From an uncultured Phenylobacterium sp. (GTDB lineage Bacteria > Pseudomonadota > Alphaproteobacteria > Caulobacterales > Caulobacteraceae): DNA of 10,621 nt. Below are positions 1 through 5,703 of this stretch, piece after piece. The DNA lies in the NCBI GenBank assembly GCA_945952355.1, contig CAMFIW010000052.1:1-10621 (forward strand). Reading direction: 5' to 3'. Numbering within the stretch: the stretch's first letter is position 1; each line of letters opens with the position of its first letter. The position numbers were made by a program, and so were the translations under genes. The notes below the pieces were generated by a model. It had not been told where the DNA came from and ran no database searches. It was given only the letters and a program-made list of their open reading frames with translations.

Positions 1-2
1 TG

Positions 3-599
3 ATGCCGCTTTCTCCCCGCGCCAAGAGATGGGTGGCCGGCTTGGTCGATTTCGGCTGGCCGCTGGGCCTGATCGTCGGCTTCCTGATCACCCGCAACAT
101 GGTGCAGGCCACGTGGGGCCTTGTGGCGGGGGCCGCCATCGCCCTGATCGTCGGCTTCGTCCTGGAGCGGCGCATCGCCCCCATGCCGCTGGTGGCGGGG
201 CTGATGGCCCTGGTGTTCGGCACGCTCACCCTGGTCTTCCACGACCCGCGCTTCGTCTATGTAAAGCCGACGGTGACCTCGACGGCGTTCGGGGTGTTCC
301 TGATCGGCGGCATGCTGATGGGCCACAGCCCGCTGAAGGTGATGCTGAATTCGCCCTCGCTCACCCTGTTGGCCCTGCCCGACGAGGCCTGGAAGAAGCT
401 TACCTGGCGCTATGGCCTGTTCTTCCTGTTCATGGCGGCGCTGAACGAATTCATCTGGCGTACGCAGGGCCAGGCGACCTGGCTGCTGTTCCGCTTTCCC
501 GGCGCCACGATCATCCACGTCGTTTTCGGACTGTCCCAGGCGCCCCTGATGATGAAGTTCGCCAAGGTCGACGAAACTCCTCCGCCCCCGGTCGAATAG
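3..599 (+). CDS. ispZ: Inner-membrane septation protein (IspZ/YciB family)
   Basis: This is a 198-residue multi-pass membrane protein of the IspZ/YciB (intracellular septation protein A) family, linked in other bacteria to cell envelope synthesis and division; its biochemical role is not well defined. Hydrophobic helices are visible at about residues 12-31, 35-54, 61-79, 91-107, 128-145 and 165-183. Family-like features are the DPRFVYVKPT segment (81-90) and the W-K-K-L-T-W-R-Y-G-L-F-F block leading into ALNEFIWR (120-143). The last residues (DETPPPPVE) form a short Pro-rich tail. Length fits the family. The ATG at base 3 overlaps a TGA at 1-3, as if translationally coupled to an upstream gene outside the window; ftsY is the usual alphaproteobacterial neighbour, but that is inference. 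A longer N-terminus cannot be excluded because the window starts here. Confidence 0.9.
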   Translation: MPLSPRAKRWVAGLVDFGWPLGLIVGFLITRNMVQATWGLVAGAAIALIVGFVLERRIAPMPLVAGLMALVFGTLTLVFHDPRFVYVKPTVTSTAFGVFLIGGMLMGHSPLKVMLNSPSLTLLALPDEAWKKLTWRYGLFFLFMAALNEFIWRTQGQATWLLFRFPGATIIHVVFGLSQAPLMMKFAKVDETPPPPVE

Positions 600-684
600 G
601 GGTTCGGCCGCCTACGGACCGTCTGTCGTCAAACCGACGCGAAGAGCCTATAGATTTCGGGCGCGATAGGGACGGCAATCAGTC

Positions 685-690
685 AGGGGA
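685..690 (+). promoter_or_regulatory. Ribosome binding site of the MarR-family gene
   Basis: AGGGGA lies five bases before the ATG at 696. It is a good Shine-Dalgarno match and fixes this ATG as the start, in preference to later methionines in the same frame. Confidence 0.6.
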
Positions 691-695
691 CGTCG

Positions 696-1274
696 ATGGC
701 CAAAGCCAAGTCCGGTGGCAAGCGCGGGGGCCTGCCAGCCCTGGACAAGTCTCCCAGCCACCTCCTGCATCGAGCGCTGCAGCTCGCCCTCGACATCTAT
801 GCCGACGAGTTCGGGCCCGGCGGCCTGACCCAGCGCCAGTACGCGGTGCTGTCGGCGGTGGAGACCCAGGAGGGCCTCACCCAGACCGACCTGGTGCGGA
901 TCACCGGCATCGACCGTTCGACGCTCGCCGACATGGCCGCGCGCATGATCGTCAAGGGCCTGCTGGAGCGCGAGCGTTCGGCGGCGGACGCGCGCGCCAA
1001 CGCGGTGAGTCTGACCGAGGCGGGCCGCGCGGCGCTCGACGAGGCCCGACCGAAGATGGCCGCGGCCGATGCGCGCCTCTTGAAGCTGATCGGCGGCGGC
1101 AAACGCGAGAGCCTGACCAACCTGCTGCGCGACCTTGTCCGCGCCGGCGATGAAGCCGCCGCCCCGCTCGCCGAGAAGCCGGCCAAGAAGATCAAGGCCG
1201 AGAAGCCGAAGAAGGCCAAGGCCGAAAAGCAGGAGAAGCCGGCGACGAAGAAGAAGGTGAAGAAGGCGGCCTAG
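696..1274 (+). CDS. MarR-family winged-helix regulator with lysine-rich tail
   Basis: This 192-residue protein has a MarR fold at about residues 20-152: an N-terminal dimerisation helix, then a winged helix-turn-helix (about 44-110). In it, LTQTDLVRITGIDRSTLADM is the HTH with recognition helix, and the wing follows at ERERSAADARANAVSLTEAG. MarR proteins are dimeric repressors or activators that usually respond to small ligands; the ligand and targets here are unknown. The N-terminus is short and basic (MAKAKSGGKR). The C-terminus (about 157-192) is a low-complexity K/A/E/P tail with 15 lysines in residues 161-192, resembling histone H1-like tails and well beyond a normal MarR length. The gene is separated from ispZ by 96 bases and faces a convergent gene. 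Confidence is high for the family and low for any function. Confidence 0.88.
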   Translation: MAKAKSGGKRGGLPALDKSPSHLLHRALQLALDIYADEFGPGGLTQRQYAVLSAVETQEGLTQTDLVRITGIDRSTLADMAARMIVKGLLERERSAADARANAVSLTEAGRAALDEARPKMAAADARLLKLIGGGKRESLTNLLRDLVRAGDEAAAPLAEKPAKKIKAEKPKKAKAEKQEKPATKKKVKKAA

Positions 1275-1300
1275 CCGCATCGCCTCGCCGGCCACCGCTC

Positions 1301-1344
1301 CGCGTCATCCCGGTCTTCGGCTTCGCCGAAACGGCGACGACGCG
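1301..1344. repeat. Imperfect palindrome between convergent genes (REP-like or terminator)
   Basis: Outer arms 1301-1306 and 1339-1344 (CGCGTC/GACGCG) pair perfectly, and the inner arms TTCGGC (1316-1321) and GCCGAA (1325-1330) close on a 3-base loop. Partial pairing lies between, giving about 17 pairs with a bulge and mismatches. It sits in the 87-base gap between the MarR gene (+) and the Pro-rich gene (-), so it could end both transcripts, although there is no T-run. The start, CGTCATCCCGGTCTTCGGC, resembles from memory a palindromic repeat dispersed in Caulobacterales genomes. Confidence 0.45.
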
Positions 1345-1361
1345 CTGTGTTGAGCGCGCGC

Positions 1362-1649
1362 CTAGACCTTGATGTCGAGCAGTGACCCCGGCCGCAGGAT
1401 CCGGGTCGGCGGGTCGGCGGGCAGGTTGGTCGGGATGCGGCCGACCGGCTGGGCGCTGGGCTGCGGCGCGGCCGCGACTGGTTGCGGCTGGGCCTGAGCC
1501 TGGACCTGCGGTTGCGCCGTGGGCGTCGCGGCGGGCTGGCCCATAGCCGCCTGGAAGAAGGCGCGCTGGGCGGCGCTGCGGGCGTCTTGGCGGACGCCGC
1601 CCTGCGGCGGCGGCGGGTTCTGGAAGCCTGGACGGATGGGCTCGGCCAT
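1362..1649 (-). CDS. Small Pro/Gln/Ala-rich hypothetical protein
   Basis: I do not recognise this 95-residue protein. The N-terminal third contains MAEPIRPGFQNPPPPQGG and then a short helical-looking stretch, RQDARSAAQRAFFQAAM. The middle (about 37-68) is a low-complexity Pro/Ala/Gln linker. The end (about 69-95) is less repetitive: RIPTNLPADPPTRILRPGSL followed by LDIKV. There is no signal peptide or membrane segment, so it is probably cytoplasmic and largely disordered with a short C-terminal motif. GAGGG at 1654-1658 lies four bases before the ATG. It lies 60 bases after dsbE on the same strand with its own candidate promoter in the gap. The codon pattern matches a real gene, but a function cannot be assigned. 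Confidence 0.6.
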   Translation of the reverse strand: MAEPIRPGFQNPPPPQGGVRQDARSAAQRAFFQAAMGQPAATPTAQPQVQAQAQPQPVAAAPQPSAQPVGRIPTNLPADPPTRILRPGSLLDIKV

Positions 1650-1663
1650 CTGGCCCTCGAAAC

Positions 1664-1671
1664 ATGGTTAA
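1664..1671 (-). promoter_or_regulatory. CtrA half-site-like motif TTAACCAT
   Basis: TTAACCAT on the minus strand is the half-site reported for the cell-cycle regulator CtrA; a TTAT lies six bases upstream rather than the TTAA at seven bases of a full site. It falls over the predicted transcription start of the Pro-rich gene, a position typical of repression. It is also part of the palindrome TGGTTAACCA (1665-1674). A chance match is possible, though AT-rich octamers are rare in DNA of this composition. Confidence 0.35.
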
Positions 1672-1674
1672 CCA

Positions 1675-1702
1675 GTTATAACCTTGGCGGGGAGCGGCTC
1701 AA
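1675..1702 (-). promoter_or_regulatory. Candidate housekeeping promoter for the Pro-rich gene
   Basis: On the minus strand, TTGAGCC (1696-1702) and GTTATAAC (1675-1682) are 13 bases apart. The Caulobacter housekeeping sigma consensus is TTGACGS - 10 to 14 bases - GCTANAWC; the matches are 5/7 and 7/8. Transcription would start near 1668, about 20 bases before the ATG at 1649. GTTATAAC is itself palindromic, so direction rests on the -35 element. Confidence 0.5.
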
Positions 1703-1709
1703 GATAGGG

Positions 1710-2228
1710 TTAACGCGCCATCTTGCGCATCAGATCCTGGGCGTCGGCTTCGGAGAGGGGCGCGGCGTACTTGGAAAGGATCACGCCCTTCGCATCGACC
1801 AGATAGGTCTCCGGCACGCCGGTGACGCCGAGTTCGATGCCGGCGCGTCCGTCCCGGTCGACGAGCCGCTTGGTGTAGGGGTCGCCCACCCGGCCGAGGA
1901 AGGCCTTGGTGTTGTCCGGCGCGTCCTTGTAGGCGACGCCCACCAACTTCACGCCTCGCGCTTTCATTTCCATCAGCACCGGCGCCTCCAACTCGCAGGG
2001 TGCGCACCATGAGGCGAAGACGTTCACCAGGACCGGCCCGTCCGCTGTGGCCTCGCGCAAGCGCACGGGACGGCCGTCGTCGAGTGCGGGCAGGGTCAGG
2101 TCCGGCAGGGCCTTGCCGACCAAGGCGTGAGGCTGGACCCGAGGGTCGTGTTTGAGCGCGAAGAGACCGAATAGCAGGGCGAGCGCGGCGAGCGCGATCA
2201 ACGGCAGGGCGGCGAGCAGCCGGTTCAT
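1710..2228 (-). CDS. dsbE: Cytochrome c biogenesis thioredoxin CcmG/DsbE
   Basis: This 172-residue protein is anchored by one N-terminal helix (about residues 4-25), with a thioredoxin domain facing the periplasm. The active site is WCAPC (C75 and C78), in the family context VNVFASWCAPCELEAP. The cis-proline region GVTGVPETYLVD (P139) is the typical CcmG signature. In System I maturation it passes electrons from CcdA/DsbD to the CXXCH cysteines of apocytochrome c, directly or through CcmH, so that haem can attach. It is the last gene of the ccmC-ccmD-ccmG block; its ATG overlaps the ccmD stop by four bases (ATGA at 2225-2228), implying coupled translation. Length is normal for the family. The gene is also called ccmG. 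Confidence 0.95.
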   Translation of the reverse strand: MNRLLAALPLIALAALALLFGLFALKHDPRVQPHALVGKALPDLTLPALDDGRPVRLREATADGPVLVNVFASWCAPCELEAPVLMEMKARGVKLVGVAYKDAPDNTKAFLGRVGDPYTKRLVDRDGRAGIELGVTGVPETYLVDAKGVILSKYAAPLSEADAQDLMRKMAR

Positions 2229-2413
2229 TGGCGTGCGCCCGCCTCTTCCTCGCCGCCCTTCTGGGCTTCGGCGGCCTTGAGCTCCTCCACCCGACGACGC
2301 CAGCGGCCGGAGAAGGCCACGCTCGCCGCGATCATGCCGACGAAGATCGCGAGGGTGATCCCATAGGCGGGCCAGACGAATGCGGCGTACTTGCCGGCGT
2401 CGAGGTCGGGCAT
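2225..2413 (-). CDS. ccmD: Haem exporter protein CcmD
   Basis: This 62-residue protein begins MPDLDAGKYAAFVWPAYGIT, a typical CcmD start with the conserved Y-A-x-F-V-W-x-A-Y pattern. It has a single membrane helix (about residues 13-34) and a charged cytoplasmic tail (GRWRRRVEELKAAEAQ, then Glu-rich). CcmD bridges the CcmAB transporter and CcmC and is needed to release haem-loaded CcmE. Placement supports it: the ATG at 2411-2413 overlaps the ccmC stop by one base (TGATG), and the stop overlaps the dsbE start. A longer reading in the same frame, up to 2791, runs antisense-free through ccmC in another frame and does not look like protein, so the short start is preferred. Confidence 0.9.
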   Translation of the reverse strand: MPDLDAGKYAAFVWPAYGITLAIFVGMIAASVAFSGRWRRRVEELKAAEAQKGGEEEAGARQ

Positions 2414-3141
2414 CAGGCCCTCGCCAGGCGGGAAAGCGCGGCCTCGGCGCGGCGGCGCCAGACCTCCCCGCGGATCCGCACCAGCCACAGGGAGCCGAAG
2501 GCGGCCATGTAGGCCAGGCCCATGAGCAGGAGCGGGGTGAGGTACACCGCCGAGAGCTTGGGACCGCCCTTCGCGAAGACGGTCTCGCCCTGATGCAGGG
2601 TGTTCCACCAGGTGACCGACCAGTGGACGACCGGCAGGTTCACCACTCCGACCAAGGCCAGGATGGCGCAGGCCCGGGCGGCCTTGGCCTCGTCGTCCAT
2701 GGCGCCGCGCAGGGCCATGTAGGCGACGTAGAAGAGGAACAGCACCAGCACGCTGGTCAGGCGTGCGTCCCAAACCCACCAAGTCCCCCACATCGGCCGG
2801 CCCCAGAGCGAGCCGGTGATCAGGGCCAGAGCGGTGAAGGCGGCGCCCAGCGGCGCGGCGGCCTGGGCGGCGGCGTCGGCCAGGGCGTGGCGGAAGATGA
2901 GGGCCAGGAAGCTCGCGACCCCAAGGCAGGCATAGACGAACATGCTCATCCAGGCGGCGGGCACATGGATGAACATCACCCGCACCGTGGCGCCCTGCTG
3001 GTAGTCCTCAGGCGCCGAGAAGCCGAGCCAGAGACCCGCCAGGGCGAGGACGAGGGCGATCAGCCCGAACAGGGGCGCGGCCCAGCGCGAGAAGGCCATG
3101 AACCGTTCGGGGTTCGACAGGAAGGCCGGCGCCGGGATCAT
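2413..3141 (-). CDS. ccmC: Haem-handling membrane protein CcmC
   Basis: This 242-residue, six-helix membrane protein belongs to the HemeHandling (WWD) family. The periplasmic WWD motif is at about 113-129 (WGRPMWGTWWVWDARLT). The probable haem-ligand histidines are H59 (in MFIHVPAAW) and H183 (in WWNTLHQG), matching the E. coli pair by context. CcmC presents haem on the periplasmic side and loads it onto the chaperone CcmE. It begins the ccmC-ccmD-ccmG block. Unlike the common ccmABC order, it is not directly behind ccmB: about 1.1 kb with two unrelated genes lies between. The ATG at 3141 has only a weak ribosome site (GAG); an internal Met15 is an alternative start but would trim a normal-looking N-terminus (PERFMAFSRW). 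Confidence 0.95.
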   Translation of the reverse strand: MIPAPAFLSNPERFMAFSRWAAPLFGLIALVLALAGLWLGFSAPEDYQQGATVRVMFIHVPAAWMSMFVYACLGVASFLALIFRHALADAAAQAAAPLGAAFTALALITGSLWGRPMWGTWWVWDARLTSVLVLFLFYVAYMALRGAMDDEAKAARACAILALVGVVNLPVVHWSVTWWNTLHQGETVFAKGGPKLSAVYLTPLLLMGLAYMAAFGSLWLVRIRGEVWRRRAEAALSRLARA

Positions 3142-3202
3142 GGCTCGGCATTAACGCCCGGCGGGCGCCCCGGCAATGGGGGGATGGCGCGAAGGGCAAT
3201 GT

Positions 3203-3238
3203 GAGCCGGCCGGCGGCATGGCGGTCGCCGGCCGGCTC
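3203..3238 (-). terminator. Strong hairpin after the Spy-like gene
   Basis: Perfect 13-base arms (3203-3215 and 3226-3238, GAGCCGGCCGGCG and its complement) enclose a 10-base loop. The hairpin starts 12 bases after the stop of the minus-strand Spy-like gene and lies 61 bases before the ccmC start, so it would insulate ccmC from upstream transcription. There is no clear T-run on either side, so intrinsic termination may be inefficient. Confidence 0.55.
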
Positions 3239-3249
3239 CAGGGGCGAGA

Positions 3250-3747
3250 TCAGTCGCGGCCGAACCCGCCCGGGCCGTGGCGCATGCCGCCGTGTCCGCG
3301 CATGTGCTCGGGGCGGAGGGCGTCGAAGGCCTTCTGCTGGGTGGGGCTCAGCTGGGCGTAGAAGCGCTTGGTGGCCTCAGCGTGGCGTTCGAAGCGCTGG
3401 CGATGCTCGTCCAGACGCGCACGCATGCGATCCAGCCGCTCGGGCGTGCTCATGGAGGCGAAGCGTTCCCGATCGCCGCGACGGGCGTCGCGGTCGCCGG
3501 GCCGGAAGCTGGTGGCGTCGACGAAGGCGCGGAGCGCGGGTTCCTGGCCGGGGGTGAGCTGCAGGGCGGCGCGCAGGTGCTCCGCCTTGCGCTGGGCGTG
3601 CTCGGCCGGGTCCATCTGGCGACGCCCGGCTTCGCGGTGCGCGCCAGGCGCTGGCGGCGGTGCGGACTGGGCGTCGGCGGCGCCGGCGGCGCCCAGGACG
3701 AGGATCGAAGCGCCCAGCAGGACGGGGCGCAGGGTCTTGAAGGTCAT
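3250..3747 (-). CDS. Secreted Spy/CpxP-like LTxxQ-motif protein
   Basis: This 165-residue protein has a signal peptide (MTFKTLRPVL, then a hydrophobic core, with A-D-A before Q27 as cleavage site), so it is periplasmic. The mature part is highly charged and helical, with two LTxxQ-type motifs: LTPGQEPAL (64-72) and LSPTQQKAF (133-141). This is the hallmark of the Spy/CpxP/CnrX-like superfamily of periplasmic chaperones and metal-stress sensors. The C-terminal tail (148-165) is rich in Gly, His, Met and Arg and could bind metal; that is inference. GGAG at 3759-3762 precedes the ATG at 3747 by 11 bases. The same frame is open to 4071, but the upstream part lacks protein-like composition and the signal peptide fixes this start. 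It sits between the two ccm blocks, on the same strand but with its own terminator. Confidence 0.8.
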   Translation of the reverse strand: MTFKTLRPVLLGASILVLGAAGAADAQSAPPPAPGAHREAGRRQMDPAEHAQRKAEHLRAALQLTPGQEPALRAFVDATSFRPGDRDARRGDRERFASMSTPERLDRMRARLDEHRQRFERHAEATKRFYAQLSPTQQKAFDALRPEHMRGHGGMRHGPGGFGRD

Positions 3748-4030
3748 GGGGAAGAAAGCTCCGTTGATAGCCCCTCTCACACGATCCAACGTGCGCGATG
3801 CGATCCTCCGTCGCGACCTCGGCCTTAAGCTTTCGTCATGTTCGGCTTCCTGCATTTTCGCCGCACCGGGCTGCGAACACGCGGATTGAGCCGGCCGAGC
3901 CGCCATGGTCTTAGGCTCACGCTTCGCCTCGGCGGAAGCCGGCGGGATACCGGCGCCATCCCTCGAGCCTGGCCAGACCCCATCCCCGGACGTCCCGCGG
4001 CGTCCGGCCAAACCTCCTTGGAGACATTTG
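3748..4030. other. Divergent intergenic region
   Basis: This stretch separates the minus-strand Spy-like gene from the plus-strand small membrane protein and must hold promoters for one or both. I found no convincing promoter pair. The best minus-strand match (3764-3789) would place the start inside the ribosome site. No RNA gene or repeat was recognised. Confidence 0.4.
4020..4023 (+). promoter_or_regulatory. Ribosome binding site of the small membrane protein
   Basis: GGAG lies seven bases before the ATG at 4031. It decides this start over an in-frame ATG at 3905, which has no such site and would add a tail with no protein-like pattern. Confidence 0.5.
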
Positions 4031-4252
4031 ATGTCGATCCCCAGCCTCCGGCTCTGCGCCGGCGTGACCATCCTCGCCTATGCGGCGGCGGCGGCCATTG
4101 TCTTCGAAGTGGGTCGACCGGATCCCGAAGCCGGCGGGTTCCGGTCCGCCCCCCTTGGCGTGATGGTGGGGCGCCACCTCGCCGACCTGCGCCGAGGCCC
4201 GTCCTCCGGCCGGGTGGTCGCGGCGACGCCGTTCGACGGTCCGGAGGCCTAG
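4031..4252 (+). CDS. Small single-helix membrane protein, unknown
   Basis: I do not recognise this 73-residue protein. It has one hydrophobic helix near the N-terminus (about residues 8-25, CAGVTILAYAAAAAIVFEVG) followed by a soluble, Gly/Pro/Arg-containing tail of about 48 residues. It could be an uncleaved membrane anchor or a secreted peptide; the helix lacks a clear cleavage site. Third codon positions are mostly G or C, as in neighbouring genes, and the ribosome site is good. It runs convergent to ccmB and the two stop codons share CTAG (4249-4252), so the genes overlap tail to tail by four bases. No link with cytochrome c maturation is shown. Confidence 0.6.
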   Translation: MSIPSLRLCAGVTILAYAAAAAIVFEVGRPDPEAGGFRSAPLGVMVGRHLADLRRGPSSGRVVAATPFDGPEA

Positions 4253-4914
4253 GACAGGGCGTTTCGGCAGGCCGCGGCCATGGCGAGCGGCCCGAGCGCG
4301 ATGGCGGCCGCCGCGTAGGCGCCCAGCAAGGCGAAGGCGGCGCGCCAGGGCAAATGACCCGCGAAGGCGTCAAGCGCTCCGCCGCCGAAGATCACCGGCG
4401 GAACGAACAGTGGCAGGACGATCACGGCAGTCAGGAGGCCGCCGCGGCGGGCGCCCAGACTGAGCGAGGCCCCGATTCCGCCGGTGAACGCGAAGGCGAT
4501 CCCGCCAACCAGGGCGCAGGCCAGGATCAGCGGGGCGAGAGCGGGCGAAGCGCCGAGCGCGATGGCCGCGACGGGCGCGGCGAGCGCCAGGGGCGCGCCG
4601 GTGGCCAGCCACTGGCCGAGGCATTTCAGCGCACAGGTGAATTCAAGCGGCAGGCGCGAGAGCGCCAGGAGCTCCAGGGCGCCGTCCTCGTAGTCGCGCT
4701 CGAACAGCCGGTCGAGACCGAGCAGGGCGGCCAGGGCCAGTCCGGTCCAGGCCGCCCCCGGGGCGATCGCCGCCAGCCGCGCCGGCTCCGGCCCGGTGGC
4801 CAGCGGCAAGAGGGTCGCGACCCCGGCATAGAAACCGACCGAGACCAGCGGCCCGCCACCCCGGCCCCAGGCCAGGCCGGTCTCGCGCTTGAGCAACTCG
4901 AGGGCCGGGCTCAT
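4249..4914 (-). CDS. ccmB: Haem exporter permease CcmB
   Basis: This 221-residue membrane protein has about six hydrophobic helices and begins [20 protein letters not shown], close to the usual CcmB start. The segment [20 protein letters not shown] (70-89) is the well-conserved cytoplasmic CcmB loop, and [12 protein letters not shown] (170-181) is another family landmark. CcmB forms the permease with CcmA; ATP hydrolysis by this pair, with CcmC and CcmD, releases haem-loaded CcmE. The ATG overlaps the ccmA stop by four bases (ATGA at 4911-4914), so the pair is translated together. The reading frame continues upstream through ccmA, but this start is set by the overlap and family length. There is no ccmC directly behind it. 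Confidence 0.93.
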   Translation of the reverse strand: MSPALELLKRETGLAWGRGGGPLVSVGFYAGVATLLPLATGPEPARLAAIAPGAAWTGLALAALLGLDRLFERDYEDGALELLALSRLPLEFTCALKCLGQWLATGAPLALAAPVAAIALGASPALAPLILACALVGGIAFAFTGGIGASLSLGARRGGLLTAVIVLPLFVPPVIFGGGALDAFAGHLPWRAAFALLGAYAAAAIALGPLAMAAACRNALS

Positions 4915-5513
4915 CCGCCGACCTCCAGCCCGAGCGCCGGGATCGGCAGCGGATCGTGGACCGCGGCCAGGATCAGGCCGCCGGTCTTCAAGTGCTCGGC
5001 CATGATGCCGCCCAGCCGGGCGCGCCAGCTGGCGTCCAGGGGGCTGAGCGGCTCGTCCAGCAGCCATATGGGGCGCGGCGCGGCGATCATGCGGGCCAGC
5101 GCCAGGCGCCGCCTCTGGCCGGCGGAGAGCCGGCGAACTTCGAGGTCCAAAAGGGCGGTGAGATCGAACGCGGCCGCGGCGGCTCGAGCCTGATCTGCGT
5201 CGCCACCCATCCATCGGGCCCAGAATTCGAGCTCTTCGCGGGCCGTGCGTGAGGTCTTAAGGCCGTCCAGGTGACCCAGGAAGTGCAGGTCTTCGGCTCG
5301 CGCCCGGGCGGGCTCGACGGCGCCGAAGCCGATGGTTCCGCGGTCGGGGGCGATCAGGCCGGCCACGGCGCGCAGCAGGCTTGTCTTGCCCGCCCCATTG
5401 CGCCCGGTGAGCGCACAGGCCTGGCCGGCCTGGAGCGACAGGTTGAGCCCTTCGAACAGCGCCCGCCCGCCCCGGCTGAGCGCCAGGTCCCCGATCTCGA
5501 GGCCCAGGCTCAT
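4911..5513 (-). CDS. ccmA: Haem exporter ATPase CcmA
   Basis: This 200-residue ABC ATPase has, in order, Walker [10 protein letters not shown] (37-45), signature LSAGQ (129-133), Walker B IWLLDEP (149-155), a D-loop ending in LD (159-160) and the switch histidine H186 in AAVHDP. It is short, as usual for CcmA, and powers the CcmAB(CD) complex in System I cytochrome c maturation. I chose the ATG at 5513 because AAGGGGAA (5521-5528) lies seven bases before it and the protein then starts at a normal family position; an in-frame ATG at 5546 would add 11 residues and put this ribosome site inside the gene. It is the first gene of the ccmAB block and diverges from acnA across 199 bases. Confidence 0.94.
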   Translation of the reverse strand: MSLGLEIGDLALSRGGRALFEGLNLSLQAGQACALTGRNGAGKTSLLRAVAGLIAPDRGTIGFGAVEPARARAEDLHFLGHLDGLKTSRTAREELEFWARWMGGDADQARAAAAAFDLTALLDLEVRRLSAGQRRRLALARMIAAPRPIWLLDEPLSPLDASWRARLGGIMAEHLKTGGLILAAVHDPLPIPALGLEVGG

Positions 5514-5520
5514 TGGCGTG

Positions 5521-5528
5521 TTCCCCTT
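5521..5528 (-). promoter_or_regulatory. Ribosome binding site of ccmA
   Basis: AAGGGGAA on the minus strand ends seven bases before the ATG at 5513, supporting that start. Confidence 0.6.
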
Positions 5529-5555
5529 GGGAAGGAAGAGAAGCACGCGCCCTCA

Positions 5556-5584
5556 TGGACTGTAAGGAATCTTGGGGCTATGAC
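5556..5584 (+). promoter_or_regulatory. Candidate acnA promoter
   Basis: TGGACTG (5556-5562) and GCTATGAC (5577-5584) are 14 bases apart and match the Caulobacter housekeeping pattern TTGACGS / GCTANAWC at 5/7 and 7/8. This predicts a leader of roughly 120 bases before the acnA ATG. The spacer contains GAATC (5567-5571), a GANTC site for the cell-cycle methyltransferase CcrM. Confidence 0.4.
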
Positions 5585-5626
5585 GCGCGCGGCCGGCGCC
5601 GCCTCGGGGGGCGTACGCGGCGCTGG

Positions 5627-5674
5627 AGCGGACGCTGTGGGTCCGCTTCGAAAAGCGCGCGATCCCCGAAGCGG
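5627..5674 (+). promoter_or_regulatory. Two mutually exclusive hairpins in the acnA leader
   Basis: Hairpin 1 pairs AGCGGAC (5627-5633) with GTCCGCT (5641-5647) over a 7-base loop. Hairpin 2 pairs CCGCTTCG (5643-5650) with CGAAGCGG (5667-5674). The arms share 5643-5647, so only one can form. GATCC (5661-5665), in the loop of hairpin 2, could also pair with GGATC (5701-5705), which covers the ribosome site. A regulatory role is inference. Confidence 0.4.
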
Positions 5675-5698
5675 TCGATGTGCGGCCGTGAACAGAAG

Positions 5699-5703
5699 AA
5701 GGA
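5699..5703 (+). promoter_or_regulatory. Ribosome binding site of acnA
   Basis: AAGGA, within AAGAAGGA (5696-5703), lies nine bases before the ATG at 5713 and fixes the acnA start. Confidence 0.6.

Noticed and set aside
29..1153. 374-residue plus-strand frame overlapping ispZ and the MarR gene
   Set aside because: It is Arg/Pro/Gly-rich and runs through two well-supported genes in another frame.
2380..3204. 274-residue plus-strand frame antisense to ccmC
   Set aside because: It is His/Gly/Glu-rich shadow sequence opposite a gene with clear WWD-family motifs.
3764..3789. Minus-strand promoter match TTGGATC-11-GCTATCAA for the Spy-like gene
   Set aside because: The matches are weak (4/7 and 6/8), and the start would fall after the GGAG ribosome site.
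3838..5193. 451-residue plus-strand frame across ccmB and ccmA
   Set aside because: It is low-complexity Arg/Gly/Gln-rich sequence antisense to two certain genes and has no recognisable domain.
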